DNA from: Rhodopseudomonas palustris HaA2
Lineage (GTDB): Bacteria > Pseudomonadota > Alphaproteobacteria > Rhizobiales > Xanthobacteraceae
DNA: 64,000 nucleotides
Reading direction: 5' to 3'
NCBI RefSeq assembly: GCF_000013365.1
Contig: NC_007778.1
Span: 2,108,001-2,172,000 of the forward strand
Shown piece by piece: positions 34,414 through 46,100 of the stretch (position 1 is the stretch's first letter; every line of letters begins with the position of its first letter). The position numbers were made by a program, and so were the translations under genes. The notes beneath the pieces are model-generated. The model saw nothing but the letters and a program-made list of their open reading frames with translations. It had not been told where the DNA came from and did no database searches.

Positions 34414-37200
34414 TCAGGCGCTTGTCTTTCGGCGTGGCCGAGCCGGGCCGGCGAGATTGCTCAGGCGCGCCTGACGGACCGCGACCGGCAGATTGCGAAA
34501 CAGCTCGGAGAGCTTCACGTCGCTTCCGGTCGTGCCTTCGACGGTGAATCCGGAAACATCCACTGTGGCGTCGAACGCGTCGCCGCGCGGCCATCGCCGG
34601 CCGTTGTCCGACAGCGGTGCGAAGTTCTTTCCAACTACCACGATCACGGCCTGAGCGCCGCGGGTGCGGGCGAAAGCGATCGCATGGTCGCGATGCGGAC
34701 CCGAGATCGCGAGCGGCCGATAATCCCCGTCGGTGAACACGCTGCGGAGTTCGTTGCGGATCGCGAGCAACTGCCGGGTCCAGGCCAGCTTGACGCGGCC
34801 GTCGCTCCAGTTGCGCAGCAGCGCGTCCCAGTCCGGCTCGGCAAGCGCTGCGAGCGCCTTTTCGCGGGCGGCAAAATCGACCGGGCGGCGATTGTCGGGA
34901 TCGACCAGAGAGAAGTCCCAGAACTCCGTGCCCTGATACAAATCAGGGACGCCGGGCATCATCGTCTTCAGCGTGACCTGGCTCAGCGAATTCAGCGCGC
35001 CGATCACGGAGACGCGCTCGGACGCGCGCTGCAGCGAGTCGAGGAACGCGCCGGACTGGGCGGGGTCGAGAATGCGGTCGACGAAGATGCGGATGCCTTC
35101 CTCATAAGCGAGGTTCGGGTTGATCCAGTTGGTCTCTTCTTTGCCTTCGCGCGCGGCCTTCAGCGCGTAGCCCTGAATCCGGTCGGTGAAGTCGGCGTCG
35201 GGTTCGAGCGGCCAGGCGCCGAGCAGGCCCTGATACAGCATGTATTCGAACGTCGCCGACGGGGCCCGCATCGCGCCGTCCGTCACCAGATGGGCCGCGT
35301 TCAGCAGCTTCCATTTGGCGACCAGGCTGGCCCATTCGCCCGGCATCTCCGCCAGCGCCAGCAGCCGCGTCCGCGCGTCTTCGCCGCGCTTGGCGTCGTG
35401 GGTCATGGTCGCGGTCATGCCGTGCGGCCAGTCCTGCGCCCGCTGCGTCATCAGCTGATGGAAGGCATCCGGCGCCAGCGCGTGCGCGGCGGGTTCGCCG
35501 CCGACCTCGTTGAGCGCGAGCAGGCGATGGTAGCGATAGAAGGCGGTGTCCTCTAGCGACTTCGCCATGGTCGGCCCGGTGAATTGCTGGACCTTGAGCG
35601 CGAAGCGGCGCACCCGCGGCTTGCTGTGCGCGGCCCGGCCCTTCAGCAGGTCCATCGTCAGCGCGTCCTGCAGGAAGTCGAAAATGCCGTCGTCCGCGCC
35701 GAACCAGTCGGCGCGCGCCTTCTCGATGGTCTGGGCGATCAGTTCGCGATCGGGTCCGTTCGGGCCGGACCCGCTGATATAGGTGCGATACACCGGGAAG
35801 TGCAGCACGTAGAGTTCGAACACCTGCCGCAGATTGTCGGCGGAGAAATCGCGCGTCGAATAGTGCCCGCTGGCGATCCGGGCCAGCAGCCGCGTCAGCA
35901 CGGTGAATTCGCTGAGCAGCAGCGTCTCCAGCACGCGGCGCTTGGCGCGCATCAGCACCGGCGGAAAATCCGGCGAGGTGTTGCTCACCTGCCGCCAGAC
36001 CTCGTCGAGCGGCTGCAGGCCTGCGCCGTCGACCAGCGCCTGGGTGATGACATTCAGCCATTCGTAGCCGGTGGTGCCGTGGACACCGGCGAAGCGCCGC
36101 AACGGCTCGCCGTCGCCGAGGATCTTCTCGATCACCATGTAGAGCGGCGGCGCGGCAGGCCCCTGCGCCTCGCGGGTGAGCCGGCGCAGGCGCTGGAAAT
36201 ATTGCGCAGGGTCGCGCAGGCCGTCGATGTGGTCGAGCCGCAGGCCCTGTAGCTGACCGTTGGCGATCAGCCGCTTCACCAGCGTGTGGATCCCCTCGAA
36301 CGTGCCGGCGTCCTCGACGCGCAAGCCGGCGAGGGTGTTGACGTCGAAGAAGCGGCGATAGTTGATCTCGCTCGCGGCGAGTTGCCAATGGCCGAGCTTG
36401 TAGTGCTGGCGTTCGAGCAGATTGTGCAGCGCCTGAATCTGCGTATTGCGGCCTTCGCCGGCCCGATAGGCGGCGAGGCCCTTGTCGATCAGGTCGGCGC
36501 TGCCCGGAACAGCCTTCAGCGCCGCCTTGAAGTCCGGCGCTTCCTTGCGATCCGGGTGGCGCAATCCGCGATAGCGCGCGGCGAGCGCGAGGATCGCCTT
36601 GCCGGCGGGATGATCGGTGGCATCGGCCTCGCGTACGATCGTACGCAGGATCTCGCTGTAGCGCTGCGGCGCGATCGGCAACCGGTGTTCGAAGTACCAA
36701 GCCGAGAAACTGCCGTCGCCGGCGTCGTAGCGTAGCCCGATCTCGCCGCTCTCCAGCGCCTTGCCGTAGGAGGTTCCGATGATCGGCAGCAACACCCCGC
36801 CGCGGTTGCGGAACGGCAGCATCTCCCAGTCGATGTCGAACGAGGCGGCATGCGGCGATGCCGGGCCCCATTCCAGAACGTCCAGCCACCATGGATTGTC
36901 GGCGAAGTGAACGCCGACATGGTTGGGGACGAAGTCGAGGATCAGGCCGATATCGTGGCTCTTCAGCGCCGCGGACAGTCGCGCGAACGCCTCTTCGCCG
37001 CCGAGTTCGGGGTTGAGCGTGGTGTGATCGACGATGTCGTAGCCGTGGGTCGATCCGCGGCGCGCCTTGGTGAAGGGCGACGCGTAGAGATGCGAAATCC
37101 CGAGCGCCTTGAGATACGGCACGATCGCGGCCGCATCGTCGAAGCCGAAAGCGGCGGTGAGCTGGATACGGTAAGTCGCAGTCGGGATCGCGGGAGGCAT
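34414..37200 (-). CDS. treY: Malto-oligosyltrehalose synthase TreY
   Basis: A 928-residue GH13 enzyme that turns the reducing end of a maltodextrin into a trehalose unit by intramolecular transglycosylation. It begins PTATYRIQLTAAFGFDDA and contains LILDFVPNHVGVH, the nucleophile region LQGLRLDHIDGLRDP and the acid region MVIEKILGDGEPL. The C terminus includes MMPGVPDLYQGTEFWDFSLVDPDNRR. Its ATG at 37200 shares one base with the treZ stop. It is the last gene of the six-gene operon, and its product is the substrate of TreZ. Confidence 0.96.
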   Translation of the reverse strand: MPPAIPTATYRIQLTAAFGFDDAAAIVPYLKALGISHLYASPFTKARRGSTHGYDIVDHTTLNPELGGEEAFARLSAALKSHDIGLILDFVPNHVGVHFADNPWWLDVLEWGPASPHAASFDIDWEMLPFRNRGGVLLPIIGTSYGKALESGEIGLRYDAGDGSFSAWYFEHRLPIAPQRYSEILRTIVREADATDHPAGKAILALAARYRGLRHPDRKEAPDFKAALKAVPGSADLIDKGLAAYRAGEGRNTQIQALHNLLERQHYKLGHWQLAASEINYRRFFDVNTLAGLRVEDAGTFEGIHTLVKRLIANGQLQGLRLDHIDGLRDPAQYFQRLRRLTREAQGPAAPPLYMVIEKILGDGEPLRRFAGVHGTTGYEWLNVITQALVDGAGLQPLDEVWRQVSNTSPDFPPVLMRAKRRVLETLLLSEFTVLTRLLARIASGHYSTRDFSADNLRQVFELYVLHFPVYRTYISGSGPNGPDRELIAQTIEKARADWFGADDGIFDFLQDALTMDLLKGRAAHSKPRVRRFALKVQQFTGPTMAKSLEDTAFYRYHRLLALNEVGGEPAAHALAPDAFHQLMTQRAQDWPHGMTATMTHDAKRGEDARTRLLALAEMPGEWASLVAKWKLLNAAHLVTDGAMRAPSATFEYMLYQGLLGAWPLEPDADFTDRIQGYALKAAREGKEETNWINPNLAYEEGIRIFVDRILDPAQSGAFLDSLQRASERVSVIGALNSLSQVTLKTMMPGVPDLYQGTEFWDFSLVDPDNRRPVDFAAREKALAALAEPDWDALLRNWSDGRVKLAWTRQLLAIRNELRSVFTDGDYRPLAISGPHRDHAIAFARTRGAQAVIVVVGKNFAPLSDNGRRWPRGDAFDATVDVSGFTVEGTTGSDVKLSELFRNLPVAVRQARLSNLAGPARPRRKTSA

Positions 37201-38963
37201 CAGGACTCTTCGAGGCGCCAGGTCACCGCCCACGGCGGAATCATCCCGTTCCAATCGTCGCCCCACACATTAGTTCCATCGGGCGGTGCCTTGAAGGCGA
37301 CGTCGTGGTCCGACAGATTGGCGACGAGCTTGAGCGTGGCGCCGTCTCCGAGCCGCCAGCGGGCGCGGAGCAGGCCGTCCTCGGCGATCTCGGCATTGCC
37401 GAAGCGGGCGCCTGGCAGGCGCGGCACGAGAGTGTTGCGCCGGATGTCGAGCAGCCGCTTCACGAGCGCCAGCCGCGCTGCGCCGCGGCCGTCGTCGCGC
37501 TCGCTCCAGTCGATGACCGCGCTCTTGAAGGTCGATTCGTCGAGCGGGTCGGGGACCTCGTCGCCGTATGTCTCGTAGGCGCCGGCGAATTCCTTGCGTC
37601 GACCCCGGCGGACGGCATCGGCGAGTTCGCCGTGGAAATCGCAGAAGAACGGAAACGGCGCCTGCGATCCCCATTCCTCGCCCATGAACAACATCGGGAT
37701 CGTCGGCGCCAGCAGCGTGATCGCGAGCGCGGCTTCGACCGCCTTCGGCTTCGCCAGGCTTTCCAGCCTGTCGCCGAGCGCGCGATTGCCGATCTGATCG
37801 TGGTTCTGCAGGAAATTGACGAAAGCGAGCGGCGGCAGCTTGCCGCTGGGCTCGCCGCGCGGCTGACCGCCGCGATGCCCGGACGGCTCGCCCTGATAGA
37901 CGAAGCCCGAGCCCAGCGCGCGGGCGATGGCGTTCAGCGGCGCGTCTGCATAGTCGGAATAGTACCCCTGCTTCTCGCCGGTCAGGGCGACGTGCCAGGC
38001 GTGGTGATAGTCGTCGTTCCATTGCGCGCGATACTGTCCGCGCGGGGGATCGACGACAGGATCGAGGACGGCGGCGATGTTGTCGTCGTTTTCGAGCACC
38101 AGGTGGATGTGGCGGCCGGTCTCTGCGGCGAGCTTGCCGACTTCCCGGCTCAGTTCGTGCAGCATCGGGATTTCGCCCTGATCCGGGATGGCGTGCACGG
38201 CATCGAGGCGCAACCCGTCGAAATGATATTCGCGTAGCCAGTACACGGCATTCTCGATCGCGAAGGCCCGGACCTGTTCGACGTCGTAATTGATCCCGTT
38301 GCCCCACGGCGTGTGCGAATCCGAGAAGAACGGCGGCGCGTATTGGCCGATGTAGTTTCCTTCGGGGCCGAAATGATTGTAGACGACGTCGAGGAACATC
38401 ATCAGGCCGCGCTCGTGCGCCGCGTCGATCAGCGCCTTGAGATCCTCCGGCCGCCCATAGGCGCTGTCGGGTGCGTACCACAGCACGCCGTCATAACCCC
38501 AATTGCGGCGCCCGGGAAAATCCGCCAGCGGCATCAGCTCCAGCGCGGTCACGCCGGTGTCGACCAGATGATCGAGCCGGTCGATCATCGCGCGGAACGT
38601 CCCCTGCGGCGTGAAGCTGCCGACATGCGCTTCCAGCAGCACCGTCTCGTGCCACGGCCGACCACGCCATTCGCCGGCGCGCCACGGATAGGCCGCATGA
38701 TCGATCACTTCGCTCGGGCCCTGAATATCCTCGGGCTGGAAGCCGGATGCGGGATCAGGAACGTCGGTCGTATCGTCGATGCGGAAGCGATAGCGCGTGC
38801 CGCCGCGCGCCCCGTCGATCTCGACCTTGAACCAGCCGTCCTTGTCGCGTTGCATCGCATGCGGACGATCGAGCACGACGTCGACGCGCGTTGCGTTGGG
38901 AGCCCACAGCCGGAATTCGGCGCCGTTCTCGGTCAGCCGCGGGCCGAAGCTCCGCCCCTTCAT
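37200..38963 (-). CDS. treZ: Malto-oligosyltrehalose trehalohydrolase TreZ
   Basis: A 587-residue GH13 enzyme that releases free trehalose from maltooligosyltrehalose. The N-terminal domain (FGPRLTENGAEFRLWAPNA) is the CBM48-like module. The barrel shows MFLDVVYNHFGPEGNY, the nucleophile FDGLRLDAVHAI and the acid HLVLENDDNIAAV. MLFMGEEWGSQAPFPFFCD is a TreZ feature. It overlaps glgX (ATGA) upstream and treY downstream, so the three are coupled. Confidence 0.95.
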   Translation of the reverse strand: MKGRSFGPRLTENGAEFRLWAPNATRVDVVLDRPHAMQRDKDGWFKVEIDGARGGTRYRFRIDDTTDVPDPASGFQPEDIQGPSEVIDHAAYPWRAGEWRGRPWHETVLLEAHVGSFTPQGTFRAMIDRLDHLVDTGVTALELMPLADFPGRRNWGYDGVLWYAPDSAYGRPEDLKALIDAAHERGLMMFLDVVYNHFGPEGNYIGQYAPPFFSDSHTPWGNGINYDVEQVRAFAIENAVYWLREYHFDGLRLDAVHAIPDQGEIPMLHELSREVGKLAAETGRHIHLVLENDDNIAAVLDPVVDPPRGQYRAQWNDDYHHAWHVALTGEKQGYYSDYADAPLNAIARALGSGFVYQGEPSGHRGGQPRGEPSGKLPPLAFVNFLQNHDQIGNRALGDRLESLAKPKAVEAALAITLLAPTIPMLFMGEEWGSQAPFPFFCDFHGELADAVRRGRRKEFAGAYETYGDEVPDPLDESTFKSAVIDWSERDDGRGAARLALVKRLLDIRRNTLVPRLPGARFGNAEIAEDGLLRARWRLGDGATLKLVANLSDHDVAFKAPPDGTNVWGDDWNGMIPPWAVTWRLEES

Positions 38964-41035
38964 GCGCCCGCTCCGGAAAACGCCAGCACCGAGCGCGGCG
39001 GTGCCGACGTTTCGCTGCCTGCCGGTAGCGGCGCGACCTGGACGCTGTCCTTGGTCGTATCGAACAATTGGTGCCAGTCCTGATATTCAGGCAATTTCGG
39101 CAGCTGAAACCGGATCTTCTCGGCGCCCGAATTGAGCACGATGAAGATCGCTTCGGCACCCGGCTCGGAGGGGCTCAGCACGTAGGCGAGAAACCGTCCG
39201 TCCGGAAACGCCCAATCCTGCTCCGTCATCTCGGTGGCCGATGGCGTCAGCCACAGTACCCCATAGGACCCGTCGGCGCGCCGGCCGTCGAGCCATCGAC
39301 GCGAGCGGATCTGCGGAAAGCGGCGGCGGATCTCGCTCATCAGGCCGACGAAATCGACCATGTCGTCTTCGCGATTGAGGCCGTCCCAATTGACCCACCC
39401 GATGTCGTTGTCCTGGCAATAGGCGTTGTTGTTGCCGTTCTGCGAGTTGCCGACTTCGTCGCCGGCGAGCATCAGCGGAACGCCCTGGGCCAGAAACAGA
39501 CAGGCCAACTGGTTCTTGCGGAGCTGGCGGCGCAGCGCGACGATCGTCGGATCGTCGGTCGGGCCCTCGTGGCCGCAATTGTTGCTGTGATTGTCGTTGG
39601 AGCCGTCGCGGTTGTCCTCGCCGTTGGCGAGGTTGTGCTTGTCGTTGTAGCTGAACAGATCCGCGAGCGTGAAACCGTCGTGCACGGTGACGTGGTTGAT
39701 GCTGGCGCGCGGCATCCGGCTGTCGTGGTTGAAGATGTCGGACGAGCCGGTCATCCGTCGCGACACTTCGCCGATCAGGCTGCCTTCGCCGCTCCAGTAG
39801 CGTCGCATCGCGCTGCGATAGCGGTCGTTCCATTCCGACCATTGCGACGGGAACGCGCCGACCTGATAGCCGCCCATGCCGAGGTCCCACGGCTCGGCGA
39901 TCAGCTTCACCGAGGCCAGCACCGGGTCCTGACGCAGCGCGGTGAAGAACCCGGAATTGCGCTCGTAACCGTTCGGTCCACGCGCCAGCGTGGTGGCGAG
40001 GTCGAAGCGGAAGCCGTCGACGTGGCAGACCTCGACCCAGTAGCGCAGACTGTCCATCACCATCTGCAGGACACGCGGATGATTGAGATTGACCGAGCTG
40101 CCGCAGCCGGTGAAATCATCGTAGAACCGCGGATTGTCCGGCATCAGCCAGTAATACGAGGCGTTGTCGATGCCGCGGAAGGACAGCGTCGGGCCGAGAT
40201 GATTGCCCTCGGCGGTGTGGTTGTAGACGACATCGAGGATCACCTCGATGCCGGCGTCGTGCAGCCGCGCCACGGTTGTGCGGAATGCGTCGAGCGGATT
40301 GTCCGGCGCGTAGCGCGGTTCCGGCGCGAAAAACGAAATCGTATTGTAGCCCCAGTAGTTCACCAGCTTCTTCTCGACCAGCACGCGATCATCGATAAGC
40401 GCGTGGACGGGAAGAAGTTCGATCGCGGTGACGCCGAGACGCTTGAAATGATCGATCATCGCCGGCGCGGCGAGCCCGCCGAAGGTGCCGCGCAGGCCGG
40501 GCGGCACGTCTTCGCGCAGCTGCGTCAGGCCCTTGACGTGGGCTTCGTAGATGATGGTGTCTTCCCAGGGAATGTTCGGCCGGCTCTCGTGGCGCGAGAA
40601 GCCGCCGGTCTCGTCGACCACCACCGCCTTCGGCATGCCGCGGGCGTTGTCGCGGCGATCGAACGACAGATCCTCGCGAGGGCTGCCGGCGCGATAGGCG
40701 AAGTGCGCATCGCTCCACACCAGCCGGCCGGACAGCCGCTTGGCATAGGGATCGAGCAGCAGCTTGTGGGCGTTGAAGCGATGGCCTCGCTCGGGATCGT
40801 AGGGGCCGTGCACCCGGTAGCCGTAGAGCTGGCCGGGCGACACGTCGTTGAGATAGCCGTGCCAAACGTCCTCGGTGCGCTCCGGCAGCTCGATCCGCTC
40901 CAGCTCGCGGCGGCCCTGGCTGTCGAACAGGCACAATTCGACCTTGTGGGCATTGGCCGAGAACAGCGCGAAATTGGTGCCGCGGCCGTCCCAGGTGGCG
41001 CCGAGACGGGAGCAGCTTCCGGCGGTAAGGCGCAT
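38960..41035 (-). CDS. glgX: Glycogen debranching enzyme GlgX
   Basis: A 691-residue GH13 isoamylase-type enzyme that cleaves alpha-1,6 branches of glycogen. It starts MRLTAGSCSRLGATWDGRGT with an N-terminal CBM48 domain. It contains VILDVVYNHTAEGNHLGPT, the nucleophile VDGFRFDLATTLAR, the acid KLIAEPWDLGMGGYQVG and NNAYCQDNDIGWVNW. The start at 41035 lies 2 bases after the glgB stop; in-frame codons further upstream belong to glgB in another frame. It feeds linear chains to TreY. Confidence 0.96.
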   Translation of the reverse strand: MRLTAGSCSRLGATWDGRGTNFALFSANAHKVELCLFDSQGRRELERIELPERTEDVWHGYLNDVSPGQLYGYRVHGPYDPERGHRFNAHKLLLDPYAKRLSGRLVWSDAHFAYRAGSPREDLSFDRRDNARGMPKAVVVDETGGFSRHESRPNIPWEDTIIYEAHVKGLTQLREDVPPGLRGTFGGLAAPAMIDHFKRLGVTAIELLPVHALIDDRVLVEKKLVNYWGYNTISFFAPEPRYAPDNPLDAFRTTVARLHDAGIEVILDVVYNHTAEGNHLGPTLSFRGIDNASYYWLMPDNPRFYDDFTGCGSSVNLNHPRVLQMVMDSLRYWVEVCHVDGFRFDLATTLARGPNGYERNSGFFTALRQDPVLASVKLIAEPWDLGMGGYQVGAFPSQWSEWNDRYRSAMRRYWSGEGSLIGEVSRRMTGSSDIFNHDSRMPRASINHVTVHDGFTLADLFSYNDKHNLANGEDNRDGSNDNHSNNCGHEGPTDDPTIVALRRQLRKNQLACLFLAQGVPLMLAGDEVGNSQNGNNNAYCQDNDIGWVNWDGLNREDDMVDFVGLMSEIRRRFPQIRSRRWLDGRRADGSYGVLWLTPSATEMTEQDWAFPDGRFLAYVLSPSEPGAEAIFIVLNSGAEKIRFQLPKLPEYQDWHQLFDTTKDSVQVAPLPAGSETSAPPRSVLAFSGAGA

Positions 41036-41037
41036 GC

Positions 41038-43188
41038 TCAATCTTCCGGCTTCAGAAAGATCGCGGCCAGCGGCGGAATGTTCAGACTGAGCTCGGGCAC
41101 CAATCCCTCGAGAGTCCGAACCTCGCCGGCGTTGCCGACATTGCTGCCGCCGTAAATCGCGGCGTCGGAATTCAGCACCTCGCGCCAGCGGCCGGGGAAG
41201 GGCACACGGACGCGGTAGTCCTGATAGACGTTCGGGGAGAAATTCACGATCACCAGGCAGCGCGCCCGGGTGTCGTTGCCCTTCCGCATCCAGGCGAACA
41301 CGTTGCGCGCGGCGTCTTCGGTGATGATCCATTCGAAGCCGAACGGATCGCAATCGAGCTGATGCAGCGCCGGCAAGTCCCGGTACAGTCTGTTGAGGTC
41401 GCGGACCAGCGCCTGGATGCCGGCGTATTTCGGGGTGTCGAGCAGGTGCCAGTCGAGTGAGCGATCGTGATTCCACTCCCGCTCCTGGCCGAATTCGCTG
41501 CCCATGAACATCAGCTTCTTGCCCGGATGCGCGAACATGAAGGCGTAGTAGGCGCGCAGATTGGCGAAGCGCTGCCATTCGTCGCCCGGCATCCGGCCGA
41601 GGATCGAGCGTTTGCCGTGCACGACCTCGTCGTGCGACAGCGGCAGGATGAAGTTCTCCGAGAATGCGTAGTGCAGCCCGAACAGGATCTGGCCGTGGTG
41701 ATATTTGCGGTGGATCGGATCCTTGCTGATGTAGTTCAGCGTGTCGTGCATCCAGCCCATGTTCCACTTGTAGCCGAAGCCGAGCCCGCCGAACTCGACC
41801 GGGCGCGACACCTGCGGCCAGGCGGTGGATTCCTCGGCTGCCGTGGTGGCCTGCGGGAATTTGGCGTAGACCTCGGCGTTGAAGCGGCGCAGGAAGTCGA
41901 TCGCCTCGATGTTCTCGCGGCCGCCGAACTTGTTCGGGATCCAGCCGCCCGCCGGCCGGCTGTAGTCGAGATACAGCATCGAGGCCACCGCATCGACCCG
42001 CAACCCGTCGATGCGGTAGCGTTCCAGCCAGAACAGCGCGTTCGACACCAGGAAGTTCACCACTTCGGTGCGGCCGTAATTGTAGATCAGCGTGCCCCAG
42101 TCCAGATGCCGGCCCTGCAGCGGGTTGGCGTGCTCGTACAGCGCGGTGCCGTCGAAATTGCCGAGCCCGTGCGGATCGTCGGGGAAGTGGCCGGGGACCC
42201 AGTCGAGCAGCACGCCGATGCCGTGCTCATGGCAGGCGTCGATCAGCGCGCAGAAATCCTCCGGCGTGCCGAACCGGCTGGTCGGCGCAAACAGCCCGGT
42301 CGGCTGATAGCCCCAGGAGCCGTCGAACGGATGCTCGCTGACCGGCAAAAATTCGACATGGGTGAAGCCCATGTCGCGGACATAGGCCGGCAATTGCTCG
42401 GCGAGCTCGCGATAGGTCAGCCACTGCTCGCCGTCCTTGCGGCGCCACGAGCCCAGATGCACCTCGTAGATCGACATCGGCGCGCCGAGCGCGTTGATGT
42501 TGTCCGGCGCCGGGCGTGGCAGCGGCAGCCGGGTCTGATCCACCACGATCGAGGCCGTCTTCGGCCGCATCTCGGCGGCGAACGCCATCGGATCGGACTT
42601 TTGCGGCAGCGTCTCGCCGTTCGGCCCGGTCATGTCGAATTTGTAGTGATCGCCGGCGGTGGCGCCGGGGATGAACAGCTCCCAATAGCCGTTGCCGCGC
42701 ACCCGCATCTGGTGCCGGCGCGGATTCCAGAAGTTGAAGTCGCCGACCACGCTGACGCGGCGGGCATTGGGCGCCAGCACCACGAAGCCGACGCCTCTGA
42801 CGCCTTCCAGCACCATCGGGTGCGCGCCGAGCTTGTCGTACAGCCGCTGATCGGTGCCTTCGCCCAGCAGATACAGATCGAACTCGGTCAGGATCGGGGG
42901 AAAGCGATACGGATCTTCGAGATCCACGGTAGTGTCGCCGAACCGGGCGCGGAGCTGATAGCGATGTGAGCCGTTCGGCAGCGGCCCGGCGAACAGACCG
43001 GCATCGTGAACCCGCTCGAGGATGGCCGTCTCGCCATGCTCGCCGACCGCCTCGACCGCGGTCGCATCCGGCAACAGCGCCCGGACGACGACGCGGTCGT
43101 CCTCGGGATGCGGGCCGAGATAGCGAAACGGGTCCGCGTGGCGGCCTTCGAGCACCGCATAGGCGTCATCGGTCAATTGGACGGTCAT
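41038..43188 (-). CDS. glgB: 1,4-alpha-glucan branching enzyme GlgB
   Basis: A 716-residue GH13 enzyme that introduces alpha-1,6 branches. Two N-terminal beta domains are present ([38 protein letters not shown]). The barrel includes [16 protein letters not shown], the nucleophile [19 protein letters not shown], the acid [14 protein letters not shown] and [17 protein letters not shown]. It branches the linear chains made by GlgE. GGAGAATTC precedes the ATG, which overlaps the treS stop by 4 bases. Confidence 0.97.
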   Translation of the reverse strand: MTVQLTDDAYAVLEGRHADPFRYLGPHPEDDRVVVRALLPDATAVEAVGEHGETAILERVHDAGLFAGPLPNGSHRYQLRARFGDTTVDLEDPYRFPPILTEFDLYLLGEGTDQRLYDKLGAHPMVLEGVRGVGFVVLAPNARRVSVVGDFNFWNPRRHQMRVRGNGYWELFIPGATAGDHYKFDMTGPNGETLPQKSDPMAFAAEMRPKTASIVVDQTRLPLPRPAPDNINALGAPMSIYEVHLGSWRRKDGEQWLTYRELAEQLPAYVRDMGFTHVEFLPVSEHPFDGSWGYQPTGLFAPTSRFGTPEDFCALIDACHEHGIGVLLDWVPGHFPDDPHGLGNFDGTALYEHANPLQGRHLDWGTLIYNYGRTEVVNFLVSNALFWLERYRIDGLRVDAVASMLYLDYSRPAGGWIPNKFGGRENIEAIDFLRRFNAEVYAKFPQATTAAEESTAWPQVSRPVEFGGLGFGYKWNMGWMHDTLNYISKDPIHRKYHHGQILFGLHYAFSENFILPLSHDEVVHGKRSILGRMPGDEWQRFANLRAYYAFMFAHPGKKLMFMGSEFGQEREWNHDRSLDWHLLDTPKYAGIQALVRDLNRLYRDLPALHQLDCDPFGFEWIITEDAARNVFAWMRKGNDTRARCLVIVNFSPNVYQDYRVRVPFPGRWREVLNSDAAIYGGSNVGNAGEVRTLEGLVPELSLNIPPLAAIFLKPED

Positions 43189-46100
43189 GAATTCTCCTCG
43201 GGCTGCCGAGTCAGGATGCGAAGAATGCCAGCCAGCGGCACGCGGAGCCAATCGGGACGATAGGCGAGTTCGTATTCGATCTCGTATAGCGCCTTTTCGA
43301 TCAGGAAGAAGTCCAGGATCTGATCGGCTGCCGCACGATCCACGGGCCACACCGGGCTGTCGGCCATCGTCTCGCGATAGGCAGCCAGGAACGCCTCCGT
43401 CGAGCGCGTCCGCCAGACATCGAGCGCGGCCGCGATCTTGCCGGACTCGTCCACCAGCGCCTTCTGCGCGCGCTCCAGCGCCGCGGTCGTGGAATAGTCG
43501 ATCGAGCGGATCAGTCCGGCGACATCGCGCGCAGCCGGCGCCTTGGCCCGCCGCTCGGCCTGGGACCGCCGCGGTTCTCCTTCGAAGTCGATGATGAAGA
43601 TGTCGTCCTTGACGATCAGCATCTGGCCGAGGTGGAAGTCGCCATGATGCCGGATCTTCAGGCCGCCGGCACTGCCGAAAAGGCCACGGAGCCCCTCCGA
43701 CAGGCCGTTGCGCTGCGCCAGCAGATCGTCGATCAGGGCCCTGTCGGCGTCCCTGAGACCGTCGCGCTTCCGCGCCAGTTCGTCGAGCACGCGTCCGGCG
43801 TTGGCCGTCACGGCCTCGGTCCAACTCCGCGCATCGTCGTCCGCAATCGGGACCGGCGCGAAATCGTCGACCTCGGGATGGCCGGCGAGGGCGATGTGCA
43901 TCTCGGCGACGCGCTTGCCGGTCTGCTGCATGTAGCGCAGATACGGCGCGAGTTCGTCGCTGGCGCTATCTTCCTCGGTATTGATCAGCAGTCGCTGGTC
44001 GTCGACATAGCGGTCGAGATAGCCGGACGTCACGGTCCAGCCGTCGCCCTGATTGGCGACGAAATCGTGCACCACCGCGATCGCGCTGACCTTGTCGCCC
44101 TCGACCAGTTCGACACTGCCGAGCAACGACGGGGTGTTGGAATAGCCGGCGACCTCGGAGAGGAAGCGGCCCATCTCGATCTCGGGATTGATGCCGCTCT
44201 CGAGCCGGCGATACAGCTTGACGACGTAACTCTCGTCGACCAGCGCCGTCGAGTTCGACTGCTCGGTGTCCACCGCGCGAATGTGGTTGTAGGGACCGGC
44301 CGGCTTGTCGGCGAGTCGGGAGCCGGGCCTGAATTCCAGCCGGTCGCCGTCGTTCTCGACGACGAGCGATTCACGCAGATTGTCGAGCAGCAGCGTGGTG
44401 AATTCGGTGTCGGCGGCGACGTCGAGCAGCGTTCCTTCGCGCGCGCCCTGGCGGACCGCCGCGAAGGCGCGCGGATTGTAGCGCTCGCGATCGAAGCGGA
44501 CCCAGTCGATCTGCATCGGCAGCACGTAGCGGGTGTTTACGCCGCGCACGGTGGCTTCGAAGAACGTCAGCCAGGGCCGGTTGTCATGCGTGATCGAGAA
44601 GGGGATCGCCGAGGTCAAATGCGGCTGGATCGCGCGCGGCGAACGTTCCGGAAACCATCGGGTTCGCGACAGATAGGCCGGCAGCACGTCGCGCTCGAAC
44701 ACGCCGCGGGTCCGCGCCAGTGTCATCCAGGTCGAGCCCAGCGGCACCACCAGGGTCTCGAACTCAGGCACCGTCGCGGCGGGCGCGACGTGCTCAGATG
44801 TGTCGCGCTCCTCGAGCTTGAACCAATAGAAGCCGTAGGGCGCGAGCGTGATCATATAGGGCAGTTCGCCGATCGCCGGAAATTTGGTGCGGCCGAGCAT
44901 CTCCTGCGGCACGCGATCCTTCCACGGCGACAGGTCGAGCTCGGTGGCCTGCGCCGAGCGCGACAGATTGGCGACGCAGAGGATCACCTCGTCCTCGTAC
45001 TGCCGGACATAGGACAGCACCGAACGGTTCACCGGCCTGATGAAGGTCATCGTGCCACGCCCGAAGGCGAGGGTGGATTTGCGGACCGAGATCAGCCGCT
45101 TGGTGGCGCTCAACAGCGACGACAGGCTGCGCGCCTGGGCCTCGACGTTGACCGAAGCATAGCCGTAGACCGGGTCCATGATCGGCGGGGCGTAGAGCCG
45201 CGCCGGATCGGCTCGCGAGAAGCCGCCGTTGCGATCCGACGACCATTGCATCGGCGTGCGCACGCCGTTGCGGTCGCCGAGATAGATGTTGTCGCCCATC
45301 CCGATTTCGTCGCCGTAGTAGATGATCGGCGTGCCGGGAAACGACAGCAGCAGCGAATTCATCAGCTCGATCTTGCGGCGGTCGTTGTCCATCAGCGGCG
45401 CGAGCCTGCGGCGAATGCCGACGTTGATGCGCGCGCGCGGATCGGCCGCGTAGGTGGTCCACAGATAGTCGCGCTCGACGTCGGTGACCATTTCAAGCGT
45501 CAGCTCGTCGTGGTTGCGCAGGAACATCGCCCACTGGCAGTTCGCGGGAATTTCCGGGGTCTGCCGCATGATGTCGGTGATCGGGAAGCGATCCTCCTGG
45601 GCGATCGCCATGTAGATCCGCGGCATCAGCGGGAAGTGATAGGCCATGTGGCACTCGTCACTGTCGCCGAAATATTCCTGCACGTCCTCCGGCCACTGAT
45701 TGGCCTCGGCCAGCAGCACCTTGCCCTTGGCGTAGGCGTCGAGCTCCGCGCGCAGCGTCTTGATGACGGCGTGGGTCTCGGGGAGATTTTCGTTGTTGGT
45801 GCCGTCGCGCTCGCACAGATAGGGAATCGCATCGAGTCGGAAGCCGTCGACGCCGGTATCGAGCCAGCGCTTCATCACCTTGACGACCGCGCCGACGACG
45901 TGCGGATTGTCGAAGTTGAGGTCGGGCTGGTGCGAGAAAAAGCGGTGCCAGTAGTACTGGCCGGCTTCCGGATCCCAGGTCCAGTTCGACTTCTCGGTGT
46001 CGGTGAAGATGATCCGGGTGCCCTGATATTTCTGGTCGCTGTCGCTCCAGACGTACCAGTCGCGTGCGCTGGAGCCCTTGCCGCTGCGTCGCGCCCGCTT

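Noticed and set aside
39068-41155. Long + strand open frame opposite glgX
   Set aside because: Same reason: a GC-driven antisense frame with no recognisable domain.
41038-43824. Upstream extension of glgB into treS (and similar extensions of glgX to 41767 and zwf to 56655)
   Set aside because: The extensions are Arg/Ala-rich readings of neighbouring genes in the wrong frame. Family starts and ribosome sites lie at 43188, 41035 and 56013.
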